From positions 5,828,001-5,892,000 of the forward strand of contig NC_070561.1 in NCBI RefSeq assembly GCF_026914185.1: DNA of 64,000 nt. The letters run 5' to 3'. This DNA is from Puccinia triticina. Taxonomy: Eukaryota > Basidiomycota > Pucciniomycetes > Pucciniales > Pucciniaceae. The first letter of the stretch is position 1. Every line of letters begins with the position of its first letter. Of the stretch, positions 54,815 to 64,000 are shown piece after piece. Both the position numbers and the translations under genes were made by a program. A model generated the notes under the pieces. It did no database searches. It was given only the letters and a program-made list of their open reading frames with translations, and was not told where the DNA came from.

Positions 54815-55144
54815 TGTAAGCCCCCTATTTTGGGGTCTCACAAAGCTTTCACAAAGAGTATCACAGACTCTAGTATTTAGCCCACGCCTCCTTCCACATC
54901 CTAGCCGGTAGAGATCTTGCCCTCTACATCTCTCCCGGCTAGGTAAGCCTTCTTCCTTTTCCTCCTTTCTCCCTTGTTTCTAGTTGTACTGACCAGAGAG
55001 ATCTTGCCCTCTACATCTCTCCTGGCTAGCCCTTCTGCAATCCAAAGCCCCACCGTTTGGAACTAGAAGCTCAAAAGGCTCCGGCCTTGTCCCACTCACC
55101 CGCTTTCCTCATTGTCTCCAGTGAGGGTCCACCAGACCCTTACA
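54815..55144 (+). repeat. Right LTR of the non-autonomous element
   Basis: Direct repeat of 51958-52287. GTAAGC at 54943 and TAG ending at 54983 mark the intron-like segment between two hairpin copies. AATGG follows. Confidence 0.93.
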
Positions 55145-55655
55145 AATGGAACCATGGTGACCACTCTGGACAACTAGTTTAAGTTGCCAACCTTTCAAAT
55201 CCTCAAGGACGCCATGGAAGCCGTGAAGAAGGAACAAACCTCGCTCACCTTCAAAGAGTCAAAGACCGGGAAGACGGTCACCATTGCTACCCCCTCTCAG
55301 GATGGAAACACTGTGATGAAGAAAATGGGCAAGGATTGGTGTCCAAAGGACAATGCTGCTCCTGCAGCTCCGGCAACAACCATAGACAATCTGTCAAGGA
55401 TGTTGGAGGCTTTCAAAAATAAGATTGACAAGAACATTGCGGCCATACCCGGGAAAGCTTTGACACTAGCAGATTGCCCGGCCCTGGTTTGTTACTATTT
55501 TCATTGCAAAAATCACGGGACTTCCCGGTGTCAGGAGCTAGTCAAAGATAAGGAAGCAGGGCTTGTTGAACAAAGAGGTACCAATTTTTTTCCTTCCCAA
55601 GGGGGCACTGATCCTGTCTGATTGTAGCAGGCCAATTTGACATGTTGTGCCTTCC
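55145..55655 (+). pseudogene. Ty3-type Gag, second piece, with degenerate zinc knuckle
   Basis: The Gag resumes as NGTMVTTLDN, a TAG (55175-55177), then FKLPTFQILKDAMEAVKKEQ, LTFKESKTGKTVTIATPS and TIDNLSRMLEAFKNKIDKN. The knuckle reads CYYFHCKNHGTSRC, where the second Cys of CxxC is Phe, so zinc binding is probably lost. It runs on as LVEQRGTNFFPSQGG to a stop and then toward the CTTCC where the solo LTR inserted. Relation to the first and third pieces is shown by sense continuity across both insertions. Confidence 0.75.
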
Positions 55656-57584
55656 TGTGAGCCTGTGTCTCTTATGTGACAGCAGGAAACAAGAAAAATG
55701 GGTGGGCACTGCTTGGATTTCTTGGGATAAAGAAATAACAAACAGTAAGAGAAAAAGAGAGAGAAAGAAAGAGATGATCTGAGAAATGATAATCAAGGTT
55801 ATGTTGACCTGTAGGTGGAACTAACATCCAATAGCAATGCTACTCCTTAAGGGAGTGCTGTCAAGCTTTGCCAGAGATTGCAACAGCCTCTTCTCACAAT
55901 GGAAACGTGGAAGGTATCTGAATTAGACAAGTCTAATCAGCCACAATTTTTTAGACTTCTCTGTGGATAGTTAAGGTTCTTTAAAGGGAAACCTATGTGG
56001 TTTGTTACTGACAAAAACCACGGAAAAAGAAGGATATGAAGTGATTTGATCCTTCAGAGTAGATGTCTAGAGGTATATGAACATGTGATCAAAGAGGAGA
56101 GAAACAAACAAGAGAGGAGAGAAAGCAGTCAAAGAGACAGAGAGGAACTCCTCTGAGATAAGCAAGGTTCAATGAAAAGGGTACTAACTGTCAATATTCC
56201 TGTTGGTGATACTGGGAGTGTAGTGGCCTTGTTCTGGTGGTCCTGGGCTGTCTGGAGGTGTGGTTCTGGTCTGCTGAAGTCTGTAGATCCTCCTCAGGCA
56301 AGGGGGATCCTGACTTCAAAAATTTTTACAGTTTGCTTATGTAATTACATATGTACATGTGGTTTTGGGCTCCTGGTAGCGCTGGCACGTCACAACTGCA
56401 CATGGGCGCTACAACTCAAGAACTCAGGGAAGGAGTAGAGTTACTGTCTGCCTTAGAGATACATCAAGTATCCAAAAAAACTGCAATAACTTAGTGAATA
56501 ATAATAATTAGTGAATTATATTGCAGAATCAGATTCCTCATCATAAATTAAGGGGGGTCACCCACTCAAAGGAACCCCTTATTCCTATTCCTTCATGTAC
56601 TAATTGTATAATTAAGAATTGGCCTCAGAAAGCGCCCAAAAAAGTTCTTACATACACAAATTTAGTAAAACAAACAATGTACATAAAATTAAACTATTGT
56701 GCATTAAAGAGTAATATTAATTGTGTAAAAATACCCCGTGAAAGCATTATGTAGACTTCTACTGAAGCTCTTTCACATGACAATTGGTTATAAACATTTC
56801 ATGTGACAGAAAATTAGTCTATTATACTACAAATAAATAGCCCACAGCCAAGCCTTTTTCACGGCTAAACCTCAGGATACTCCCATAGGGAGAAAAGGAC
56901 TTAGTGGTTGCGCCCACTGAAGTCTCCTCTATAAATAGAGGCCTATTTGGCCCTCAAAAAAAGATCCCCCAGACCATTCACCACCCATAAACCTTAAGTT
57001 TGCCGTGAATATTCTCCTCTCCTACTACTGTAGCCCCTTTTTCCTTTAAATCATCCCCAGCACGCAAAAATCCACTGGATTAAACCCTATAAATTATCAA
57101 AAATCCCTTATTAGCATATTTAAAGCTTTATAATTATAAGTAGTTGCCGTAAGACCTCCGCCTCTGTCAAGCAGCCAATCAGTTTAAGCGCTTACCACCT
57201 ACTTTTCCGCCAAATTAATTCCCTGTAATTAATAATTACATAATTAATCTTTCCTCTGTTACAGAGTGTTTAAACCCTTGTAGTGGCCATATTTGCCACG
57301 TAACAAGCTTGGTAATTTCAATTACCAGTGTTTACATCACCACAGTTATAGTGCTAGGGCCCAAAACCCTTATTTTGACGGGTTTTTTGCTGTAAGCTTC
57401 ATAAACAGAGCTGTCAGTTACAAAGAATTGGTAAGTTGTAACTAGGGTTAAAATTGCATGAGGAAACAGAATATGAAGTCAAAATAAGGATATATCTTAA
57501 TATGAAAAAGATATGAAGTAATTCATATGTAAAAAGTAGAAAAAGGCAGACTTCAGGTCAGCTGTGATGACTCTAAAGCTGACA
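55656..57584 (-). mobile_element. Solo LTR of the first Ty3 family, CTTCC duplication, carrying a nested LTR
   Basis: Reverse complement of the LTR at 7659-8501, from TGTGAGCCTGTGTCTC to AAAGCTGACA, flanked by CTTCC at 55651-55655 and 57585-57589. Its length (1929 bp) is explained mainly by a 972-bp insertion at 56445-57416; the rest is more diverged than the other copies. Confidence 0.92.
56445..57416. mobile_element. Nested LTR-like insertion (972 bp), GTTAC duplication
   Basis: TGTCTGCCTTAG...AGAGCTGTCA is flanked by GTTAC (56440-56444 and 57417-57421). Removing it restores the outer LTR. It has TG...CA ends and CTATAAATAGAGGCC near 56930 (+) as a TATA box. AT-rich, without coding sequence. 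A solo LTR of an otherwise absent family is the best explanation; orientation + is suggested by the TATA box. Confidence 0.82.
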
Positions 57585-58140
57585 CTTCCTTTCAGCCAAA
57601 CCCATCCGCAGGAGCGCCTAGACATTCAAACCTGACTCGGCAGTCATCTAGCGTGTTGTATAAGGCAAGCTGTGGGTTTTTACAGCCCTGGTATCCCCCT
57701 GCTGTCTCCTCCCAGTCCTTTGCGGGAGCTTACCAGTCCAATTTGGCGGGCAGGAAGCGTCACAAAGAGGTACAGCCATTAAAGGCGCCTCTAGTCCCAT
57801 CAGCTCAGTCAAAAAGGCTTTTGCGGACTACACCTGGCGTTACCATGGACCCCACGTGACTTCAAGGAGAGGACAAGTTGGAGCTTTTGGATAGGATCAT
57901 GAACAAGCCAGATACCGTGCTCTCTACACCAAAGGAATCAACAGCACATCCAGCCACTCCCCTAAGGTCACTGAATCTCAGCCTAAGGTCAGGGTTGAGC
58001 GCAAGGTCTCTCACGATCACCCTGACACAGTTGATGGTGTAAGCTCCATCCCTGGTGTCTTACAAGAACATTTCACGCCATTTCCAACAAGTACAGGAGT
58101 AGCTTGAAGATATACAGGGGTGTTTTAAATCCCAGCAAGA
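57585..58140 (+). pseudogene. Ty3-type Gag, third piece
   Basis: After the solo LTR the Gag reading continues as FQPNPSAGAPRHSNLTRQSS, YKASCGFLQPWYPPAVSSQS, FAGAYQSNLAGRKRH and LLRTTPGVTMDPT (57653-57859). It then goes in a changed frame to DKLELLDRIMNKPDTVLSTP. It is Pro/Ser/Arg-rich, like Gag tails. It decays after about 58050 and no protease or RT follows. Confidence 0.65.
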
Positions 58141-59090
58141 AGTGGCGGAGAATCTCAAGAGAAGGGGCTTAAACTTACTAGTATAAGACCCTGGAGTCAC
58201 TTGAGGTTCTTCATGCCTGAATTTGGGCAGTTCAAGGCGCTCAGAGGAGGTAATCTTGAGGGCAGGGTGGTTGCTTCAGGGCGGAAATTAGGGCTAAAAA
58301 TCATGAAAGTAGGTTTTTGCCTGGCAAATCACAGGCTGTTAGAGGCTGTTGAAGGTGGGTAAAATTCTAATAGGTAATTTAAAGCTGGTTAATCTTCTTT
58401 TGGGCAGAGAAAAAGCCCTTTTTATAGCCTAGGCAGGCCTCCAGGGGCGCGCAGGGGACAGGGGGACACTTGTGGGCGCATTCTGAGGCTATTTGGTTGC
58501 GCTAGAAGGCGCTGTTGGTTGTGGAACCCTAAGGCTTGGATACAAGGGTTGCCAAGGACCATTCACAGAGGTTCTGAGTGTTTTTACACATGCTTTACAC
58601 GTCATAGGGGCTGGTTTGGGGGTTCTGTGACACTTATTTCTGTGGAAATTTGTCACAGAAGGTACTAGAACCAGCTTCTGTGCACTTGTACACATTTAAG
58701 CAGTGCTTTATACATGTTCTGGAGGTGCTTATTTAATTCTCCAGGAGTCAATTAATTAATTCCCCTCTTGAGGATGGGAGTCGATACATTAATTTAACAA
58801 AAGATGATGGAATATACAAAAAAAATGTATCTTGTCACTGTTGTACCCAAATGCCCTGAAACCTTTACAGGAATATAAATACACTCTTTAGAAAATATTG
58901 TGAGCTTCAGAGCACTAGTACTCCTCAGGGAGACCCTGTGTAGCCGGGGGCGGATTTGGCGGATTTCCTACTAAGGCAAACCCCCGAAACCTTATCTACG
59001 GTGCTAATCTTTTCTGCCATAAGAATACACTCTGTAGAAAACATTATAATCTCCAAGGAGGTATTACACATCAGGCACACCTTCTATCAA
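58141..59090. other. No recognisable gene
   Basis: Low coding signal on both strands. An AT-rich segment (58700-58900) and the words GCCAATAC/GGCGGATTT give no known feature. It may be remaining retroelement sequence. Confidence 0.35.
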
Positions 59091-59094
59091 CCGT

Positions 59095-59345
59095 GGGTCA
59101 GCTACGCTAACCATAGCTGTCAGCGTAGCGCAGCGCTGCGCAAATGTGCTATTTTTTAGTGTAGTGTTAGTGCACTTGCGCACATTGGCGCTAATGCTAC
59201 GAGCACAGGGTGCAAAGCTATTCTAGGTTTTAGTTTAGCATTAGCGCAGATACGCTCAATTGCACTAACACCGCAAAAGAGAGCGCGCTACGCTGCGCTA
59301 AAGCGCTTTTGGCGGCAAGAAAGACGTTTTTTTTGCCAAAATAGC
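59095..59345. repeat. GCGCTA-rich segment related to the hAT-like element
   Basis: Dense GCTACGC, GCGCTAA and GCGCTTTTGGCG words resemble the interior of 23937-24574. Terminal repeats could not be fixed, so this may be a fragment. Confidence 0.5.
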
Positions 59346-59599
59346 CTTAGCGCAAAAAGGAGCAAAGGAATAAACATTGTAAGAATGTAAAGTGATAAAA
59401 GTTTTAATATTCATGTATACGTATGATGGGCACAATCAAAAGACAACACAAACTAAAAATAATTAACTAAAAAAGATATAAAAATTGGATACAACTAGTA
59501 ACGTGTAACATGTTGCAAGAGCTTCCGGCCTACAATACAATCAAAACAGACAGAAAACCTTTGCTCCCATTGCAGAGCATCAGGAGTAGCTTTGGGAGC
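59346..59599. other. AT-rich 3' flank of the MULE-OTU gene
   Basis: No open frame of note. Located just downstream of the OTU domain end, it could hold the transcription end or terminal repeat of the transposon. Confidence 0.35.
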
Positions 59600-59787
59600 T
59601 CAATCCTTACAAAGAAGTTGGGGAGCAGGAAAGAGGACGGTGGTTTGCATCACAAGGGGAACAAAATGATTGTTGAAAAGGGCAATGAAGATGGGTGGGT
59701 AATTGTTTGGGGGGCAGAAATGTGGTAAGAAAGTCTGAGACCAGCCAGTGGAGAAGAAAAAAACCACTGTCTCAAACGTGTTGGCCA

Positions 59788-60108
59788 TGTAAACCCCCCT
59801 CCTCCTCTGGGGTTCACAAGGTGTCACCAATGGACACCTGCCCTGTCACAGACTTGTAGATAGCCCGTTCCTCCTCCTTCCTTGGCTCAGCAGAGAACTG
59901 ACATGCAGTCTCTCTGAGCCAGGTAAGCTCCCTTCCTTTTGTCTCTCTTCTTTCCTTCTTCTTCCTCTCAGGCAGAGAACTGACATGCAGTCTCTCTGAG
60001 CCAGTCCTAGCAATCAAAGCCCCCTGAGTTTGGTCCTAGAACTCCTCCTCCGCGCCCGTGCCATCGCTCCTCCGTCTCCAGCTCCAGTGAAGGGATTCAA
60101 CCCTTACA
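59788..60108 (+). mobile_element. 321-bp solo LTR (TGTAA...TTACA type), GGCCA duplication
   Basis: TGTAAACCCC...CCCTTACA is flanked by GGCCA at 59783-59787 and 60109-60113. It sits inside the OTU domain, just before ANTFETVVFF. The twin-hairpin layout is present: first copy 59882-59922, GTAAGC at 59923, CTCAG ending 59971, second copy 59972-60004. Confidence 0.93.
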
Positions 60109-61143
60109 GGCCATCACATTGCCCATTGTTGGAAAAGACATCCACTTACTCCTACGTCAATATTGTGAAAGAATTTGTGGTTGATATACCATTGACGGCG
60201 GTTCTTGAGTTTGTCAATCATTTCTTCCCGGATCTGCATATAATTGCCCTGTCCGCGTCCCAAAGCCCAAGCAACTGCTTGGAATCCACAGTGTCCATCT
60301 GCATCAACATTCAAGACCTTCAGGACGCTTTGTTGAATTTAAATCGGAAGGGAAAAAATGAACAAAGGGATTTCTGGAGGTTCTTGCTCAGCGGGGGTAT
60401 CAGGAGCCGGTTCAACTGGTGGTGGAGGAGAGGTTCCGTCTGGTGGTGGAGGAGATGGAGATGGAGGGAGCCTGTGAGCTTTCTTGATTGGGCAAAATTT
60501 CCTCTTGGGTGCCGGTTGTTCTTCATCTTCAGAGACATTGTCCTGGTTTTTTGGTGGTTTGGGCTTTTGCTGGCGGGTTTTTGGAGGGGGCTGTTTTTCT
60601 AGAGATTTCTTTGTTGGAGGCCGCGGCGATGGGTTGTCTAGAGGTTTTCTGGTGGGGGTGGGGATGATTCCGGCTCTTTTGGCAGGGCTGATTTGCTTTT
60701 GCGCTTGGGAAGTACCTTCTTCTTCAATGGTTCTTCTGCAACTGATTTTTGGATGGGGGGGTGTCCTCTCTTTGTTATCTGATCTTCAATCATCTTTTCA
60801 TCATATTTATTCTTTGTGGCGGCCTTCTGTGGTTCAATTTTGGCTTTCTTGTTCTTCTGGACTTCTTTCTCTTCAATTTGTTGCTTTTTTTGACATGTTC
60901 AAAGGCAGACGGGTCCCGGCGAGTTGTTTTGGGGTTTTTTGGCGCCGCTTTGTGTCTTCCGCGCGTTTTTTGGGCTTCAGTTGGCAGCTTGATGTCAATT
61001 ACAGTCCCTGTGCCCTCAAGAATGCGGTTGATTGCGGCCAATTGAAGGTCAAGCTGGGCGGGGTTCATCGCAAGGAGTTTCTCTTTGATGGCGTCAATGG
61101 TTGAGAGGGCCTTGTCCTTTTTGTGTTTTGGGATGGGGGCATG

Positions 61144-61395
61144 CTCTAGATCAGAGGGAGGTAAAGACAGTGAGAGTTAGCTCCAAAATATTCCTGACCC
61201 CCATGATTTTTCACCCAACTCCCAGGATTAATTTCCCGGCTCTCATAATTAAATTCCTGACTCCAAGAATTAAAAATCCAACTCCCAGAATTAAAATGAC
61301 GACGCGCAAGGCAAATGCGCGCTTCCACGCACCAAGACCCCAAATGACCAAAGAAGGAAAAAAGAGCGCAAGATTAAATAAGAAGTGTGGCTCAC
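61144..61395 (-). other. Intron 2 of the MULE-OTU gene
   Basis: GTGAGC at 61395 down to TAGAG at 61144, joining QWHIQ to HAPIPKHKK in frame. Contains four to five copies of a GGGAGTTGG-AATTTAATT-type repeat, about 22 nt each. Confidence 0.6.
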
Positions 61396-62815
61396 CTGAA
61401 TATGCCATTGGGCATGAAACAACCCAGGGCTAAGCCTCTTGCCCGCGGCCACAATTTCAGCTATTTGGTGCTTGCAAGGGATCCCCATGCGATCCAAATA
61501 ATCACCATGGCACCGATCCTTTTCTCCAAGGATTTTGGCTTCCAAGAAATCGTTAAAGGCCTTGCGGAGTCCGTAATTTGTGATAGCACCGCGGCAGTCG
61601 TGGAACCACTTGGGAAGGTAGCGCAGCGTCGTGATCTTCTGCTGATGGAATTTTGCGGCTATTTTGTGGAATTGAGACTCCAGAGCGTTACTGATGAGTG
61701 TAATGAATGAGGAAAAGCTGTGCTGGGGGCCAAGAAGATGAGACTTGATGAATGCATGGGCCGATTCCATTCAAGATGTTGTTTGGTTGTCAAAATGCGC
61801 GAAATTTCAAGTCCAACCGTTTGAATAATGCTCCGCAATAGGGAGCCAGGTTTCTGTGACATATTTTTGGAAAGCTGGACCGTATTTTGATAAGAATCAA
61901 TTAAAAGACAAGCAGAAATCAGCCTCAGTTTGCAATTTTACCAACTTTGACCAATAACCAAGCATTTCCTTCTCTTGAGCTTGATCCTTGATTAATTTTG
62001 AGGCTTTGGCGAGGAGATTCTTCTGGATATGCCACGCGCAGAGCATGAGATCTGCGTTGGGGAAGGTAGCATGGAGGGAGTTCATCAGCGCTTGTTCTCA
62101 GTCAGTAAGGACAACAGCCGGGAGAGGAATATTGTGGGATTCGAAGACCGCTAGCAAAGCTTTGAGAGCCCAATCGTAGAATATTTTGGTTTCCTCAGCC
62201 ATGAAACAGAAAGCCACGCTGAAAGTCTTGTTCACGCCGGTGATTCCTGAGACATGCAGCAAGGGAATCCGGTATTTGTTTGTCTTGTACGTGCAATCAA
62301 GAAGGATGACGTGGTGGTAGGCTGTGAGCAATTCGACAGATCATGTGTGACAAAAGAATAGCGCCTTGAGTGTGCCTTCATTGTTGACTTTTGTGTCCGT
62401 GCTGAAATCCGTGTGACGTAAAGTTTGGGTGAGATGAGCCACGGGGCTGAGACCTTGGAGAGATTCTAGTTGAGTCTTCCTGCAGGCCGCATAGATGGTA
62501 CTGACAGTTGCTAGAATTTTTTCGTTGGGGTTAGTCTTCTTGAGTGCTTCTAGAATAGCTGCAGGTCTTAAGCCAGATTCACCAAGTTTCTTCATTTCTT
62601 TGTACAGTGACGGAGGCAGCTTTCTATTTGAAGTGTGGGTGGCAGCATACAAGGATGGCAGATGGTTGTGACACGGTTTCTTGATGGATAATTTCCAGAC
62701 ATTGGTCTTCTTCTGGAAGTAGGCCGCGGCGGTAAACGGGCAGTTGATTAATCTTGTTGATTCAGTCTTGGCGTGCGCTTTGCCAGGTCGTCTATTTTGA
62801 TCTGGATGCCCGCCC

Positions 62816-63074
62816 CTAAAATTTAAAAAAATAGATGAATAATATCAGCCCACAGCCAAAGCCAATGGGATTCAAAAAAAAATTGTGGGAGTCCAAAAAT
62901 TAAACATGGGAGTTGGAAAATAAAATTTGGGAGTCGGGTAACAAAAAATGGGATTCGGGAAGTAAAAAACCAGAGTTGGGACAAAAATCGTGAAAAATTT
63001 GCAAGGTGGAGTTTTTTGCGGCAAAAGAAAGGTGCACACCGGCACAAGAGATCAAAGAATAACAAAAAACTCAC
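62816..63074 (-). other. Intron 1 of the MULE-OTU gene
   Basis: GTGAGT at 63074 down to TTTTAG at 62816, joining WKCDR to GGHPDQNRR in frame. Carries the same GGGAGTYGG...AAATT repeat as intron 2 but in the opposite orientation. Confidence 0.65.
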
Positions 63075-63200
63075 CTGTCACACTTCCAGGTCTTGCTTTT
63101 CCCTGCTACACTCCTCCTGGTAGCAATGCCATACCCGTGACGGACAGCAACATCTCTTAGCACGGCGGTTACCTCCTCCAGATTTGCCTAATCACCACCA

Positions 63201-64000
63201 GGAGGCACGGGGATTGCCGTTCTCTGGATCAACCTCAAATTTGTCTTCATTGAAATTCACCACAAATTGTGCTGCAGGATCTTTGGCGTCTTCTTCTTCT
63301 GCCTCCGTATGGCACTCCTCATTGTTGTCTCTCTTCTCAGTTTTCTCAGATATATCCTCAGAATTTTTTTGAGCTTTTTCTTTAAGTTTTTTGATCTTTT
63401 TTTGGTTGAGTTTTTCTTTTTCTTGTTTTTTCTTTGGTTTTTCTTCATTTTTTGCGGTTTTTCATTTCTAGCGGGGGTTTCATCTAATGTACAACTTTCA
63501 CTAGTTTTCTCAAGGATAGCTAAACAAGATTCTAATAATATTTCAGCTTTCAACTCATTATGAATTTGATCTTGAGTTTCTTCTTTGTCTTTGTTTTGAT
63601 CATCATCTTCGGAGTCTTCTTTATCTTCATCGTCATTTTTTTTTTGGGCTAGGAGTTCTTGGGTCAGTTTGAGCAGATCTGGGTCCAAGTTTGCATCCAA
63701 GTGCAAGTGAGAGGCCGGGGAGGCTATATCCGTGAGGGGGAGTGCATTTTGCGAAATTCTGAGCGTCTAGATTGTCTAGATAGGCGTGCAGTGAGCGTAC
63801 GTTTGGGGGGATCAATTGATTGAGGCTAGTCGTCTCATCTAGTTGGGTTGGCGGTTTGATCTGGGAGTCTGAGTGCGCAACATCCACCTCGACTCCCCCA
63901 GGATGGTTTTAGGGGGTTGACTCCTGCTTTGGAGCGGAGAATTAGTATTCCGACTCCCTGGTGGGGGGTCCGAAAAAATCATCTTGATTAATTAATGAAA
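63201..64000 (-). pseudogene. Possible N-terminal region of the MULE gene: acidic and Lys-rich
   Basis: On -, frames at 63887-63633 (SLNQLIPPNVRSLHAYLDNL) and 63706-63257 (KNDDEDKEDSEDDDQNKDKE followed by a long Lys-rich run), and then AAQFVVNFNEDKFEVDPENG, lead toward the FAR1-like region, with frame changes near 63640, 63420 and 63190. Charged low-complexity tracts are common at the start of nuclear proteins. Whether this belongs to the MULE gene or is separate is uncertain. The region beyond 63890 shows no coding signal. Confidence 0.4.

Larger units (their letters stand above)
51958..55144 (+). mobile_element. Non-autonomous LTR retrotransposon (3187 bp), AATGG duplication
   Basis: Two near-identical 330-bp LTRs (TGTAAGCCC...CCCTTACA) bracket 2.5 kb without RT, integrase or protease. 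AATGG flanks it at 51953-51957 and 55145-55149. A polypurine tract (AGGAGGGGAGAG) precedes the right LTR. The interior holds worn coding stretches, including membrane-protein-like sequence, and a CCTCAA hexamer repeat. It must depend on another element's proteins. It splits the Gag gene exactly: KLICNG / GTMVTTLDN. Confidence 0.9.
59600..63200 (-). pseudogene. Mutator-like (MULE) transposase with C-terminal OTU protease-like domain
   Basis: On - the order is: a FAR1-like DNA-binding region (LEEVTAVLRDVAVRHGYGIA, KTWKCDRG, STRLINCPFTAAAYF, KPCHNH); the MULE core (VILLDCTYKTNKYRIPLLHV, AFCFMAEETKIFYDWAL, VVLTD then EQALM, CAWHIQKNLL); a SWIM-type zinc finger (YLDRMGIPCKHQIAE); RGRHKAAPKNPKTTRRDPSA; an acidic/Pro-rich linker; and an OTU-like domain with DADGHCGFQAV (Asp, Cys). 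Beyond the solo LTR the OTU continues with ANTFETVVFFFSTGWSQTF and NNHFVPLV (His). Introns at 62816-63074 (GTGAGT...TTTTAG) and 61144-61395 (GTGAGC...TAGAG) join in frame. Stops after VVLTD (CGA to TGA likely), near 61870 and near 60350, and frame changes around 60800, make it inactive. MULE is a DNA cut-and-paste transposase; OTU domains are deubiquitinating enzymes. Confidence 0.87.

Noticed and set aside
60484..61104. 206-codon Phe/Trp/Gly-rich frame on + that could look like a membrane protein
   Set aside because: It is the antisense of the Lys/Pro-rich MULE-OTU linker; hydrophobicity comes from complementing Lys and Glu codons.

Overview
The window looks like a transposon-dense, gene-poor region of a fungal nuclear genome. 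A rust fungus (Pucciniales, Basidiomycota) fits best, because Ty3 chromoviruses, Ty1/copia elements, a Helitron and an OTU-tailed Mutator-like transposase are stacked here, and introns are short (about 50 nt) with GT-AG ends. The species call is inference. I see no bacterial genes, rRNA genes, CRISPR array or convincing intact tRNA gene. One short spliced gene reads through without a break; nearly everything else is a transposon or a broken transposon gene.

Layout. 1-8501 is a nearly complete Ty3/gypsy element on + (end of the 5' LTR, extra leader ORFs, gag-protease, RT-RNase H, integrase with chromodomain, 843-bp 3' LTR). 8745-15320 is a decayed copia pol on +, split inside the RT by a 3.5-kb foldback element with CACTA termini (10453-13925). 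16230-17170 is a gag-like relic on -. 18378-25091 is a Helitron Rep/helicase gene on -, broken by a solo LTR (20811-21210), a second solo LTR (21283-22462) that carries a third (21830-22159), and a hAT-like element (23937-24574). 26576-27762 holds a cryptic five-exon gene on - that can be spliced into an uninterrupted 309-codon frame. 28589-40215 is a copia element on + with roughly 100-bp LTRs, interrupted by a complete chromovirus on - (29567-35326) and by a further 1-kb block. 40216-43650 holds minisatellites and a tRNA-Tyr-like relic. 43941-51372 is a nest of inverted repeats: a short hairpin pair outside, a GGGTCAAT-ended foldback (44458-51149), and inside it a second CACTA-type foldback (44981-50612) filled with 173-bp repeats in head-to-head arrays. 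51475-58140 is one gag gene cut in three by a non-autonomous LTR element (51958-55144) and a solo LTR (55656-57584) that itself carries another (56445-57416). 59600-63200 is a MULE transposase with a C-terminal OTU-protease-like domain on -, cut by a solo LTR (59788-60108).

Insertion boundaries were checked by eye. Matching target-site duplications were found for ATTTG, ATTGC, CTCTG, TTAAC, CTCAT, AATGG, CTTCC, GTTAC and GGCCA (5-bp, LTR elements) and for ATT and CTA (3-bp, CACTA-type). In several cases the interrupted protein resumes in sense on the far side, so the order of insertions can be read directly.

Most interesting points: (i) a TGTAA...TTACA LTR group in which two copies of a hairpin bracket a 41-50 nt GTAAG...YAG intron-like segment, with this layout kept although sequences differ between subfamilies; (ii) the hidden spliced gene upstream of the Helitron; (iii) the CACTA-ended foldbacks with 173-bp head-to-head satellites; (iv) a non-autonomous LTR element that seems to carry fragments of a membrane-protein gene; (v) the MULE-OTU gene, whose two introns carry the same short repeat in opposite orientations.
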